A stretch of 64,000 nucleotides of DNA from Callorhinus ursinus (GCF_003265705.1 NW_020312858.1:5099576-5163575), one strand, 5' to 3'; shown: positions 43,821-55,200, numbered from the stretch's first letter. Notes: a model not told the origin generated them from the letters alone. Program-made: numbers and translations.

Positions 43821-44975
43821 TGTGACATCCCTCTCGGACACTTCCCAAGGAGTATCTCACAAAAGGCCCCATGTCATCCTAGATCCCCACCTGCCCCTTC
43901 CCTCCCCTGGCTCTAGTCTAAGCAATGACCTGAATGACCCTCAGGTCACATCCACCCTGCTGCCGAAACGACGCTGGTTTTCTTTGATGTTTTGGGTTTC
44001 ACGGGTGCCCCTCCTTCATCCTACCAGCAGGGACACCCCTTCTCTTTCTTTATTCCCTCCTCTTATAGGGGTTCCCACACCAGAGTGGGTTGAACTCTGA
44101 GAGGCTAGCATTCCTCTAGGTATTTTTTTTTTACATGCATAGCCCTCTCCTCTTCCAGAAAACATACATGCTCACAGAATGATTGGGAGAGGACAGTCAT
44201 GTTGTGTCTGAGATCCCTAGTTCCCCGTCCTATGGCAGAGAATACTACACTCGCTCTGCGCTTTTTCATCCAATGATGAATTCTCTCCCAGGAGACCAGA
44301 TATCCCTCCCTGAAAATTCAGCTTCTGATGGGCCTGCCTCAGGATCATCAGATGCATTTGAACCCCCAATGTGAACCATGTTCAATTGGTTTTGCAGGAG
44401 ACTCCGGACATCTATGAAATCAGTGGATGTGAGTACAAGACAGTGAAGAATGGTCTTAGTTCCTTATTTCTGCAAGTCAAGTATGTTGCAGCCTCAGCTC
44501 TGATCCAGCTGGGGCCAGGGTCACCCAAAATGCATGAGCAGACGAGGTGGTTTTTCTATGAATTGTTGCCCATCACATAAGAGCAGTTTTCTCCAGGGTA
44601 GAGTTTTTCTTACCAGGCAGAATCCCTGACCTCCATCCTCCCACCCTGGCCTCCTTTTGGTCTCTAGGAAATGAGGGTCTTCCCTCTCTGGGCATCAAGT
44701 CCTGGCTGGCTCTGACTTGGGCTTCTGGGCCCCAAACACAAGTGAATCCCCAGAGCAATGCCTACCTGGAGGGGCTGGTCTTGGGCAAGCATAGTCCCCT
44801 GGGCTTCCCTGAACACACTAGACAGGAAGAGGAAATCCAGGTGACTCATCTCTACTTCTAGGACTGAGGTCGTTGAGACCTCATCACCATGCTCACTCAG
44901 GCTGTACCCAGAGCCAAACACATAAGGAATGCTGCCAGTGACCCCAGCTGAAGGAGTAGAGTATCTCAGTCAGGA
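43821..44975. other. Unique DNA
   Basis: GC-moderate. Several 60-120 codon frames lack domains, and the longest crosses the CA microsatellite. A MIR-like trace may lie at 44320-44360. Confidence 0.4.
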
Positions 44976-44978
44976 TCC

Positions 44979-45014
44979 CCCCAGGACATGGATTCACCCC
45001 AGGACATGGATTCA
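44979..45014. repeat. Exact tandem duplication, 2 x 18 bp
   Basis: CCCCAGGACATGGATTCA occurs twice in direct succession. Confidence 0.93.
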
Positions 45015-45057
45015 CCCCAGACCGTTCAAATGAAGACCTCAGAAAGAGACTACTTAC

Positions 45058-45192
45058 AGCAGCGGGCCTCATACTTGCATCAGAATCACCTGGAGGATGG
45101 GGTGGGGCCGAAGAATTTGCACTCCCGTCAAGTTCCCAGGGGATGCTGATGCTGCCTGTCTGGAGACTACATTTTGGGAACCGTCTGTTCAC
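45058..45192 (+). mobile_element. MER5A (hAT-Charlie MITE)
   Basis: 'CAGCGGGCCTCATACTTGCA' with 'TCAGAATCACCTGGAGGATG', then 'GAAGAATTTGCACTCCCGTC', 'AAGTTCCCAGGGGATGCTGA' and 'CATTTTGGGAACCGTCTG'. Both ends of the short inverted termini are recognisable. Confidence 0.88.
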
Positions 45193-45360
45193 GGAGCTAA
45201 GAATTCAGGGACTGTAGTCTAGCTATACAATGGAATATTATTCAGCCGTAAAAACAAACGGGGTGCTGACACAATCTACAATGTGGATGAATCCTGAAAA
45301 CATTATGCAAAGGGAAAGAAACCAGACATAAAAGGTCACATACTAGAAGATTCCTTTTAT

Positions 45361-45464
45361 ATTAAGAATTGTTTTAATTGGAGAGACTGAGCTTAGAAGG
45401 AGATTTAAGAGAAGCTGAGATTGAATAAATAAAACTGTTGTTTTCCCTCTGGGTAAAAAAAAAA
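45361..45464 (+). pseudogene. Short processed mRNA 3'-end retrocopy
   Basis: A 104 bp insert ends in 11 A, with overlapping AATAAA signals (45424-45433) about 22 nt before the A run, the spacing expected of a cleaved and polyadenylated mRNA. An exact TSD AGATTCCTTTTAT lies at 45348-45360 and 45465-45477. The parent gene is not recognised; too little sequence survives to tell. Confidence 0.75.
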
Positions 45465-45685
45465 AGATTCCTTTTATTTGGAATATCCAAATAGGAAAAT
45501 CTATAGGGACCAAAAGCAGATTCGTGGTTACCAGGAGATGAGGAAATGCGGAATATGGAGTGATTACTTAATGGGTATTCTTCTAGTGATGAGAAGGTTT
45601 TGAAACTAGAGAGAGGTGGTGTTTGCATAACTCTGCGAATGCACTAAAAGCCACTGAATTGTATACTTTAAAATGGTTCATTATA

Positions 45686-45886
45686 GGGGTGCCTGGGTGG
45701 CTCAGTTGGTTAAGTGTCTGCCTTTGGCTCAGGTCATGATCTCAGGGTCCTGGGATCAAGCCCCCACATCGGGCTCCCTGCTCAGGGGGGAGCCTGCTTC
45801 TCCCTCTCCCACACCCTGCCACTCCCCATGTTTGTACTCTCTCTCTCTGTCAAATAAATAAATAATCTTTAAAAAAATAAATAAAT
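45686..45886 (+). mobile_element. Can-SINE with 16 bp TSD
   Basis: Exact TSD AAAATGGTTCATTATA at 45670-45685 and 45887-45902. Confidence 0.94.
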
Positions 45887-45945
45887 AAAATGGTTCATTA
45901 TATGTTATGTGGCTTTCATGTCAACAAAAAGTGAAGGAGGGGGAG

Positions 45946-47625
45946 AAAGGATGGAAAGACACCCAGAAACCAGCAACACAGGAAGTCTCACTACCCGAGG
46001 CCTGAAGAAAGAAGAGGAGGGTACAGGTGTAGCAGTGGTAGAGCCCAGTAAGAAACAGAACCATGGAGCAGGGATGGCCCACTGAGCCGTAGACACGAAA
46101 GGGGCAGCTAACGTCAGAGCCATGGCACCCACACAGCAAGGGACAGCAAAGACCCAGGTGTCTGCCTCACCACCCTCTGATCTCCTCTCATTGGCCAAAG
46201 CCAAGCAGAATCCAGGTAGTACAACCCATAGATCCCATGGCCTCATATGGCACAGAGCAGGATGGAAATGTGTGCCAGGTGGACTGGGGGGATGGGGGGG
46301 GCGGTAGTGAGCCAAACACAGAATAACCAGCACATCCAGGCTGGCCAACAGGGTGGGGACAGCCTGACCAAGTTGTAGCCAGTTTCTTTCAAAGGCGGAA
46401 TAAATCTCCCGCCCCTTCTAAAGTTTGTAAAGGAAGATGTGCTTGGAAGGAAACATTTCTCACACCCAGCCAAGACTGAGAGTCCTAACAAGCTCGATGA
46501 CGGACTTCTTAGAAGCTGACCTCTTAGTCACTGCAAAGAAGTGGGAAGAGCTTTAATTAAAAGCCATCCTTCCCAGGGTGCTGCTGGGCTTCAAGCAGTC
46601 CTTTGGTCTCCGGCTGCCTCCCGGAGTCACGGAATACCTTCCACCCCCGGGGAAGCCAAGCACAGTCACTTTCACCTGGTACCTGCGGGCCTTTTCTTAC
46701 CCACCCTTCTGCCCCCTTGGGGTTCAAAGAAACAGAAATATCCGTGAGCAGCTCGGGGTTGCACGCTTCACCCTTTATTAACCCCCAGATGCACTGCTCA
46801 TTTTCCCAGTGCCCTGACCTTCTCTGACTCCACCCAGGAGGCACCTTTAAAACCGGGCCCTTTCCATGCATGCTTACAAAAGCCATGCCAGTCGGGTCCA
46901 GAACCACCTGGGTCTGTCTGGTCCAATGACCCCCTGACTCAGCCCAGCCTCCCATGCTGTCAGATGGGCAGGTGGGGTGCTAGCCGGCTGCTGGGGTGGC
47001 TGCCGTGGCCACTGTTAGAAGTGGCCTCCCTGGGTGCCGACCACAACTAGCTCTTCTGTCCCACTGAAGCCCCTAACAAAAGGAGCTGCAGGGGGTGTTT
47101 TCCTAGACCATTGCTCCGTATTGGTCCTGAGTTACCAAGAAAACACAGAAAATCACATTAATCAAGGAAAGGGGACTTTGGACTGAAAGTTTCAGGAGCC
47201 ACGGCAAAGCAGGCCCTAAGGAAAAAGGCCTGGCCCTCAGCAAATGACGTGGAACCATGCACAGCCCAGAGCCAGAAACTGTCCCTTTCAGTGGCTTTTC
47301 AATCCCAAGTTTAAAAGATTTGATTTATTAAAGTTTTTAAACTTTAGCCTCATAGATGAATTTCTCAGCCAACATTGATGAATTTCCCCCATCCATCATC
47401 ATGCTTTAATGGGACGTGACTCTCACAAAGCACTCGGGCCTCCAATTTTGTTCAAAAATAAGTAGAAAGGAATGAAGGAGAAATCCTCCGAATTTTATCT
47501 CAGAGACTCCACACAACACCACACCCACCCAGACACACAACCTAAATCCCCTAAGGCCCAGCCTCCCACTGTGCTTGGTGGAGGGGAGGAGGACTGTAGC
47601 AAAATTATAGAAATAGTCTCTTTCC
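45946..47625. other. Unique DNA, GC-moderate
   Basis: Overlapping frames on both strands at 45905-46348 and 46541-46955 have proline/glycine-rich, low-complexity composition and no domain. A G-rich run (46279-46301) could form a G-quadruplex. No gene is called. Confidence 0.4.
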
Positions 47626-47629
47626 CTGC

Positions 47630-47885
47630 TTGTGTCCCTTGGAAAAACTCTTATGTATCCTTCAAAACCCAGTTCATAAGCTGTTTTTTTGTGTTTTTCC
47701 CTAACCATCTGATCCCCTCTGAGTCTGTTGTTGCACTTTTCACACTACAGTAACTTTTATTCACATCTAACCCTTCTATAAACTCCGCAGCGTCTCTGAT
47801 TTTGTCAGCCTGTACTCCCAGAGCCTGGCATGGCCCCTGGCACATAGTAAGTGCTAAATAAACACTTGCCGACTTTAATGGAATC
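47630..47885 (+). mobile_element. L2 3' end
   Basis: 'TATCCTTCAAAACCCAGTTC', 'AGAGCCTGGCATGGCCCCTG' and 'GCACATAGTAAGTGCTAAAT' are L2 3' UTR blocks in order. Confidence 0.8.
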
Positions 47886-47994
47886 AAGGGGCTTAGGTTC
47901 CGGTTCTAGCTCTTTATCCTTCCAGAGTGTCCCCTCCTGACATCTCCATTTCCTTGGGTAGAAGATGAGATCGACCATTTCCTACCCGGCTGTC

Positions 47995-48365
47995 TTTGTC
48001 ACCTCTGGCTGCTATAACAAAATGCCACAGCCTGGGTGGTTTAAACAGACATTCTGCCTCAAGTTCTGGAGGCTGGAAAGTCCGAGATCAAGGTGCCGGC
48101 AGATTCAGTTCCTCGTGAGAGTTCTCCTGCTAGCTTGTAGATGGATGTCTTCTCATGGTGTGCTCACCTGGCCTTACCTGGAGATAGCAAGACCTGTCTT
48201 CCTCTACTTTTAAAGGTACCAATCCCATCATGAGGGCTGCACCCTGATGACCTCAGCTAAATCCCAAAGGTCCCACTTCCAAATACCATAAAACTGGGAG
48301 TGAAAGGTTCCATATATGAATTTTGAGAGGATACAAATATTCCGGCCCTAACACCTGCCTCCTCC
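47995..48365 (-). mobile_element. MaLR LTR (MLT1-like)
   Basis: 'GGCTGCTATAACAAAATGCC', 'AGTTCTGGAGGCTGGAAAGT', 'CCGAGATCAAGGTGCCGGCA', 'CCCATCATGAGGGCTGCACC' and 'ATATGAATTTTGAGAGGATA' span nearly a whole LTR in reverse. Confidence 0.8.
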
Positions 48366-48890
48366 CTAAGGCTGTTGTTAGGGTCAAAGAAGATGAGTCG
48401 AGTAAATGGGACTGAGAATCTTGGAACTCTGCTCAGGTGTGAAGGATGATGTAAGGATAATTGCAGGGCAATGCCAAAACTGATGTGCAGCCTGCTGTTT
48501 CATCACCTTGCCTCCCCCCTGACCTCCAGGGCTGGAAATCAGTAGCATCAGTCAAGTCAGACTATGCCACTTCATCTGTCATAAAATACTACTCACAAAG
48601 TCAGGCGACCTTCATTTGATTGATGAAGAAAAGAGAACTTAATTTTTCTCCTAAAAAGTTTGCAATGACTCATACCCTAGGATTCCCTAGGTTGATGAAC
48701 TGCTGATGGTAAAATTAACATTTTGTCATCAAGTTTTCCATAGAACTCTTCTTCCAGAAAATGCCAACCTAACCGGGGGTCCATCACAAAACAATAAGAC
48801 ATGACAGATGGATTTGCAGTCCAAGAAGGTTGGAAAACACTGGGTAAAACAAAGACGAATGATTTTCTTTCCTGCAGGACTTCTCAGAGC
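48366..48890. other. Unique DNA
   Basis: A possible MIR tail near 48375-48410. Nothing else is recognised. Confidence 0.4.
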
Positions 48891-48897
48891 CTTTATG

Positions 48898-49131
48898 ATT
48901 TTTTTTTTAAGATTTTATTTATTTATTTGACAGAGAGAGACACAGCAAGAGAGGGAACACAAGCAGGGGGAGTGGGAGAGGGAGAAGCAGGCTCTCCCCT
49001 GAGCAGGGAGCCCAATGCGGGCAGCCCGATATATGGCAATAAATACCATATATTTATCTTACCCAGGACCCTGGGATCATGACCTGAGCGGAAGGCAGAT
49101 GCTCAACGACTGAGCCACCCAGGCACCCCGG
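48898..49131 (-). mobile_element. Can-SINE carrying a foreign templated insert
   Basis: Young arctoid SINE with TSD CTTTATG at 48891-48897 and 49132-49138. Between 'AATGCGGG' and 'CCCAGGACCC' the expected B-box segment (about 8 bp) is replaced by about 43 bp. Of this, 49034-49063 is the exact reverse complement of 49692-49721. Confidence 0.93.
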
Positions 49132-49324
49132 CTTTATGGTTCTGATAGACATTGCTAATCTTCAAAAGTGCAGCTGAAGTATGGTTTCTTAAGAAATTGG
49201 CCAAGAACGTGGGGTTTGGGATCCTGGTGAGGTCTATTTCTACCAATAAGAGACAAGAGTAAGTGCTGAATTGGCGAATGAGTGAGGAAGAGATCATGAA
49301 AAATTAATTCTAATCATAGATACT

Positions 49325-49425
49325 GTCTACTGAGCCACTGCTGTATACGATGTTGGACATTCCGCATGCATCAACTCGTTCAATCCTCCCAACAAGCCTG
49401 TGGGGTAGAGAGCATTCCCTCCCGC
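49325..49425 (-). mobile_element. MIR
   Basis: 'GAGCCACTGCTGTATACGAT', 'CATCAACTCGTTCAATCCTC' and 'CCAACAAGCCTGTGGGGTAG' are the reversed MIR core. Confidence 0.75.
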
Positions 49426-49691
49426 ACCCGCCCCACCTCACCTCCTTCCTGCCATCCTGCATCAGCGTGACTTTGCCAATTATTTCTATAGCATGTGAAA
49501 CCATTTTTTTCCTGCCTGTGACTATCAAAAACTTTCTTAAGGGGTAGCAGTAGTCATGTCAGAACAAACCGATGTAGTTATAAATTCAAAAAGAGAGAAG
49601 AGCTTACACGGGGATCATTGAAGAATTTGCTTCCAACCATAACTGAAGAATCACACAGTTGTAACTCCTCAGCCTCTGTGGGCCTTTTGAA

Positions 49692-49721
49692 GGTAAGATA
49701 AATATATGGTATTTATTGCCA
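49692..49721 (+). repeat. 30 bp donor of the inverted copy inside the SINE at 48898
   Basis: Perfect 30 bp inverted match to 49034-49063, AT-rich, starting GGTAAGATAAATATATGG. It lies in otherwise unique DNA. Confidence 0.95.
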
Positions 49722-51450
49722 CATACCATTCCATCATGAAACCGAGATGAACATCGTTATTTTGCTGAATTGTCTATTGATATAATTTCATATGATTATT
49801 TTTCTTATTGTTTGATATAGATAAGTGCGTTTTCCTCAATCTCATATGAAGTATGAATAAATGCATCTTTAGCAAACTTTGGTGTTTTTATCTGAGCTGA
49901 ATATATAAGGAAACTAAAAATGGAAAGTTTGCCACGTCAATGTAGCTCCGAGACGAGCCCACTCACCCCCTTGCCCTAATCCCCTACAGATTTCATCCCT
50001 GACTTAACATAGAGATTCTGCCGCTATGGCTCTCCCACTAGCCCCACAAAACTGAGACTGTGTGGCTGACAGCTTACTCGGGGGCCCCTGGTCAGCAGAG
50101 GGCAGAGCCTGAGTTCTTCTCCCTCCTTCTCAGAAACAAGGCAGACGAGCCATTATCAGAGCCTGAACGCAAGGTCAAGGCCAGCTTGGCCGTGATAGCC
50201 GCTGAAACCCTGAAAATGGATCTCAAGCTGCCACCTCTCCCAACCCCTTGTTGAAGGACTGCACCACGGCTGACCATGCAGCTGGAGCCAATGGGACAGA
50301 GCAGGTGCATGAAGTGCAAGGAACCAGAGGGGAACAAACGTTTGACTCCTACCTGGACGGGCCAGGGTGCTCCTAACCAGCTTCCAAACGTGGCGATCCC
50401 TCCCCTTACTCAAAATTCTGGCCTATGTAGGTGGACTTCTTTCTCTGGGCCTCTATTGTAGCTGTGAGAATTCTGGATCAAGTTTGCACACAAATTGCTA
50501 ATAGTTACTTCTGAGTCATGACTTAGACAGAGTGACTTAGTCCAAATCATAAAATCAGAAAGGCATTAAGCATTGGAATGGAGGATTGGACACTGAAAGA
50601 AGATGCCTTTGAATATGCTTATTATCCTCAATGGAGCAAAACGGATGGGCACGCATTCTGCTCAAAGGATAGGGAAGGACGGTACCGAAGATTTCCAGAG
50701 AGCCACGCTAAGTGGAACTCAATGGTACAGTACCTATCATGGTTATGTGACCGACTCGAGATGTGAAAAATGTCATTGACATCACCTTTATGCAGGATGC
50801 TATTACCGCCTTCATTTAGTGAGGGGAACATGTATTCATGGGAGTCTTCCTAAGTTTGCCTCTGCCCTGGTTCCCGGTGCAATGTTTCCCATGAGTTTCT
50901 CAATTGTCCAGTCTCCTACCAGGAGGGGGTTTGGAACCACGATTTTTGCAGCCAGAGAGAAACCAGTTAAGCCTTTCTTCATGAATGCAACCACCATCAA
51001 CCCAGTCACCCACACCACAGACCTAGGGCCACCCTACTGACTGCCCTGCAATCATCTTCCTGCCCCACCGCTGCGTTACATCAGAGTTGTGATCTTAACC
51101 TCTTTGCCACCTGTCGGCTCTGTCCTTGAGCTGCCACTGGCACTGTTAAGGTGTTAGTTCATGTCTTGCTTAGGTTTTTTTCTCCAGGTCCCAGCTGGCC
51201 TCCTGGCCCCTCGAGCAGGTCTCTGAGTGGCCATCTAGGCGTCCCACTTCATCTCCCGCCATTCCCACACACACCCGAAGGGTCTGCCCTGTGGAAGCTC
51301 TGTTAGCCCTACCGCTTTGCTACCCTGCCCTTAGTACCTCTTCCGGAACCCCGCTGCCCCTCCGGACCCCCAATTACGGTCTCCTTAAAGATCTACCTCA
51401 TTCTCATCTGGGAAGCCCTGCCCGGTCCTCCTGCCTCCGAGTGAGTTAGG
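49722..51450. other. Unique DNA
   Basis: No repeats are recognised across most of it. Short frames at 50578-50766 and 50819-51040 look protein-like in composition but match no family known to me and lack splice or poly-A context. Confidence 0.4.
50092..50105 (+). promoter_or_regulatory. CTCF-like core motif
   Basis: TCAGCAGAGGGCAG matches the CTCF core (CCASYAGRKGGCRS) at 13 of 14 positions by eye. Prediction only. Confidence 0.3.
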
Positions 51451-51454
51451 AACT

Positions 51455-51625
51455 CCCTAGAGCCTGGACGTTCCCATTCGAGCCTCAGTCAGCCGTGTGA
51501 CTTTGGGGAACATCACCTGCCCTTCATTGGTAAGTGGATAGAACAAAGATTTCATGGGATTGTCCTAAGGGAAGGCTCCTTATGCATTCAACACAGAGCG
51601 TGCCCTCAACAGGTTTTCAGTGATT
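51455..51625 (+). mobile_element. MIR
   Basis: 'CAGCCGTGTGACTTTGGGGA', 'CCTTCATTGGTAAGTGGATA' and 'GATTGTCCTAAGGGAAGGCT' follow the MIR order with drift. Confidence 0.6.
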
Positions 51626-51769
51626 GGTGTGGAGAAAGGAGGGAGCCAACTGGATCCGTTTCCTCCTTAGATGATGGAAAGATGATATTAGATGACTCAT
51701 GTTACCTTCATAAAATCCATGATTTCAAGCCCTGTAGTCTCCCTTTATCAGAAACTGCTGGTTATGCCC

Positions 51770-52230
51770 CAATACCCATTTTCTCCTTTTTTTTAGAGTA
51801 ATAGAAACCCTGGACTCAGTTGGGCGTATTATTGGCGAACCAAAATAAATATGACAATTCCTAGCCCTTCTTGTAGCTAGATGCAGTCACAGGGTTCTAA
51901 CCAACAGGATGTGAGCAGAAGCGTATGCAACTTCCAGTTCCTGTCCCTACACAGAAGGAAGAGGCACCCTCTACTCTGTCCCAGCTCGCCTCCCCTCAGC
52001 AGACAGGTGGTGGTGACGGGGGCCACGTCGGATCATAGAGACAGGATATATCCTAGGAATGGAGGAGCAACAAGTCTCAAAGCGGCCTGAGTCCCTGAGC
52101 ACTAGCAAAGGACACAGCGGTCACACCATCGTGGATTTTTATGTGAGAGAAAAATAAACTCATTTATTAAGTCACTGCCATTTTGAGTTTCTCCTCGAGC
52201 AGCTGAAACTCCATCCCGACTAATACAATT
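51770..52230 (+). mobile_element. MaLR-type LTR
   Basis: 'ACAGGATGTGAGCAGAAGCG', 'GGATATATCCTAGGAATGGA', 'TATGTGAGAGAAAAATAAAC' (poly-A signal region) and the end 'CTGAAACTCCATCCCGACTA' follow an MLT1-class LTR. Confidence 0.65.
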
Positions 52231-52930
52231 TCAAGCACATTTCCATTTAGCTTTTGACTCCACAAACCAACCAATACGGGGAGCAAAAGAGGGTCATTTC
52301 TACTCCATTCACCTCTCTCAAACTACCGCAGGTGAGTACCCAGGTGAGGCAAGCCGTAGCTTTCAATCAGTAAAGCTAAAAGTTATAAAAATGCCTGCAG
52401 AATTATATGCCAAAGACGTCTATTATTACCGTATCACTATGTCAAAATCGAAAGGCATGTAAGATTTCTCCAGAGAGGCCATCCATAATGCATTGCAGAA
52501 CAGTGTAGGTGTTTTATGAAATGTGTTTTATTCAAGCTAGGATATACAACACTAACATTATTGAAAGAAATTGAGGGTCTGGTCGTCTCCTTTTAATATG
52601 TTCATTATTCATGTTATAGTCCTTTAACAAAAAGGTAAAGTCGTATACATATTCAATTTAATTTAAAATTTTATTTTACCTGCTATTCATCTTGGGTGTC
52701 CAATGAAGAAGAAATATTCCCTTATTACTCTTATATTAGTTTCTGACAGTTCAATTTCTTTGACTGCTATGCCTCAGACAACCTCCACTGAAAAAGCATA
52801 TAGGTAATTGCTTTGATCAAAATTTCATGCCAAATCTTTTAGATTCCATGTAGATCACAGCCTGTGAGCACAGACACGTGGTAGCAGAGCCCATGGAGCC
52901 AAGCCCGGGAAAAGTTTCTCCATCCAAAAC
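52231..52930. other. AT-rich unique DNA
   Basis: No gene or repeat is recognised. Confidence 0.45.
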
Positions 52931-52934
52931 ATGG

Positions 52935-53070
52935 CCTCACATTGGGAATCACCTGGGAGTTTTAAAATCCACTGATGCCCAGTCCCACTCCAGAGCTTCA
53001 AATATAACTGGTCAGGGGTGCTGGGCATCAGGATGTCAGTGCAGAGCCTGTGGTGAGAGCCTCTGATTTC
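52935..53070 (+). mobile_element. MER5-type element
   Basis: 'TTGGGAATCACCTGGGAGTT', 'TTAAAATCCACTGATGCCCA' and 'GGTCAGGGGTGCTGGGCATC' follow MER5A/B. The ends are blurred. Confidence 0.6.
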
Positions 53071-53170
53071 AGTTTGGTGGGGTGTGGCAGAAGGGGTACA
53101 GGACCTAGACAGGGAATGCCTGGTTGACTGTTGACTCAGCCACATAGGTTTGTAGGTTTCTTATATTTGT

Positions 53171-53382
53171 TTTGTTTGTTTTTTAAAGATTTATTTTTAG
53201 AGAGAAAGAGAGAGTTGAGTGGGGGGGGAGGGGCAGAGGGTGAGGGAGAGAAAGAAACCTCAAGCAGAGTCCTTGCTGAGCAGGAGAGCCCGATGCGGGG
53301 CTCCATCCCAGGACCCTGAGATCAGGACATGAGCTGAAATCAAGAGCCAGCCACTTAACCGAATGAGCGACCCAGGCACCCC
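53171..53382 (-). mobile_element. Can-SINE, older subtype
   Basis: TGTTTTTTA-type flanks on both sides. The body has 'AAATCAAGAGCCAGCCAC' and a diverged head 'GAGCGACCCAGGCACCCC'. Confidence 0.88.
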
Positions 53383-53394
53383 TGTTTTTTACAC

Positions 53395-54130
53395 TTTTAT
53401 AGAGACATTCACTTGCCATAAAATTCACTCACTTAAAGTGTACAATTCAATGGCTTTTACTACATTCACAGAGTCATGCAACCATCACCACAGTCGATTT
53501 TAGAACATTTCATTATCCAGCCCCCCCCACACACACAAAAAAAACCCTACATCTCTTAGCTTTCATCCTCCCTCACTCTCCCCAATACACATCAAGACCT
53601 AGGCATCCACTAATCCACTTTCTGTGTCTATAAATTTGCCTAGAATGGACATTTCCCGTAAACAGAATCATACAATGATCTGTAGTGGTTGGCTTTTTTC
53701 ATTCTTTCACAAAACGTTTTCAGGGTTCATCCAGGTTGTCCCATACATCAGTATTTTATTCCTTTTTACAGCTGAATAATGTTCCACTGCATGGATATAC
53801 CAGTTTGTTTAGCCATTCATCAGTTGATAGGCTTCTGGGTTGTTTCCATTTTTTGATTACTACAAATAATAGTAATGCTATGAGCGTTCCCGTACAAGTC
53901 ATTGCATGGACATACGTTTCATTTTCTTGGGTATATACCTAGGACTGGAGTCACTCGGCGGTATGGTAAGGCTGTGCGTAACCATTTGCAGAACTACCAG
54001 ACTATTTCCCAAAGTGGTTGCGTCATTTTACAACTGCACCAGCAGAGGATGAGTGTTCTAATTTCTCCACATCCTCTGCAACACTTGTTATTATCTATCC
54101 TTTTCATTACAGCTGTCCCACTGGGTACTG
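53395..54130 (-). mobile_element. Old L1 (L1M) 3' UTR
   Basis: 'CCATAAAATTCACTCACTTA', 'AAGTGTACAATTCAATGGCT', 'ATGCAACCATCACCACAGTC' and 'GGTTGTTTCCATTTTTTGAT' show a long reversed L1M 3' UTR. The 111-codon plus-strand frame here is antisense noise. Confidence 0.88.
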
Positions 54131-54164
54131 CCCACATAGTTTCTGTGAGATTTTCAGTACCTTC

Positions 54165-54295
54165 TTTCACTTCTGACAGCTCAGCCTCCTCATCTGTAAA
54201 ATGGGGTATTAAAAGCAATGTCACAGGGTTTCTATGAAGATCAAATGAAATGAAAACACGGAAAGTATTTAGTTTAACCCAAGCATTATGGGCAC
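54165..54295 (+). mobile_element. MIR
   Basis: 'GCCTCCTCATCTGTAAAATG', 'GGGTTTCTATGAAGATCAAA' and 'ACACGGAAAGTATTTAG' are in MIR order. Confidence 0.75.
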
Positions 54296-54454
54296 GGATG
54301 AGATCATTAGTGAAATCCCAGTAGCTATAATCTGGTGAGAAGTTTAAAAAAAAAAAAAAGACCAGAATTAGGAAAAGCTATTTGAGTCAGTTATTTTTGT
54401 GCAGGGTAGGAGAATTTTTTCAGGGTCTACCACCCAGAACAATTATTATCTTCT

Positions 54455-54600
54455 CATTTAAGTATGCTCTTTGGCAAGTTACTTCTTTTTTCCTGTCTCT
54501 AAAAGGGATGTGATAAGGTTCACCTTACGCGGTGGGAGGCAAGGCTCAAATGTGATCACATAAACTAAGCACTTGGTATTTGACACAAAGCAGGTAACCA
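54455..54600 (+). mobile_element. MIR
   Basis: 'CTTTGGCAAGTTACTTCTTT', 'TCTCTAAAAGGGATGTGATA' and 'AGGCAAGGCTCAAATG' follow the MIR core. It is a second, diverged copy 300 bp from the previous one. Confidence 0.65.
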
Positions 54601-55005
54601 TCAAGATTTATTCTCATTCTCTTCATAAGAGTTAGAAAGGGGGCAGCTTCATGGGGCTGGAAGAGCCCAATCAAGTCATGAATGACAAAGCAAGAATGAG
54701 GACAACGTCTCCAGACTCTAAGATTGCTGTGAAGGAGAACAGTCACAGGCTGTCAGAAGGCCTGCCTTAATTACCGCTGCAGACACAGAATCCTGGGCTT
54801 CACGGCATATGGGTCAGACCCGAGGAAGGAATCCTTTACCTTTACATATTCCCTAGGATCAGTGAGGGGAGTGAGGTCAGAGGGAAAATGGTGATAATCT
54901 AGGCCTCTGACTCCATGCACCAGTCCATTGGACTGGTCCTTGCTCTCAGTGGCAAGGAGGTATTTATAACTGTAGGTAGACTCCTTAGTAAAAGGTGAAA
55001 GGGGG
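54601..55005. other. Unique DNA
   Basis: No gene or repeat is recognised. It ends in a run of about 12 G next to the SINE. Confidence 0.45.
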
Positions 55006-55157
55006 GGGGGGCCTAGGTGGCTCAGTCGGTTGGGTGACTCTTGATTTCAGCTCAGGTCATGATCTCAGGGTCATGAGATTGAGCCCCACATCGGACTCCA
55101 CACTCAGCGTGGTCTGCTTGAGATTCTCTCTCCCTCTACCTCCCCACTCATAGGCAA

Positions 55158-55200
<43 letters not shown>

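Larger units (their letters stand above)
45218..45945 (+). mobile_element. Old L1 (L1ME-like) 3' UTR, split twice
   Basis: 45218-45347 ('TACAATGGAATATTATTCAG') continues at 45478-45669 ('GATTCGTGGTTACCAGGAGA', 'TGAATTGTATACTTTAAAAT') and 45903-45945 ('GTTATGTGGCTTTCATGTCA'). A small mRNA-like retrocopy and a SINE are inserted. Confidence 0.82.

Noticed and set aside
43735..44100. 121-codon plus-strand frame
   Set aside because: It starts in a CA microsatellite read as Thr-His repeats, and the rest has no domain.
50578..50766. 62-codon frame that looks protein-like
   Set aside because: Too short to judge; no family recognised and no flanking exon signals. Kept only as a note in the region entry.
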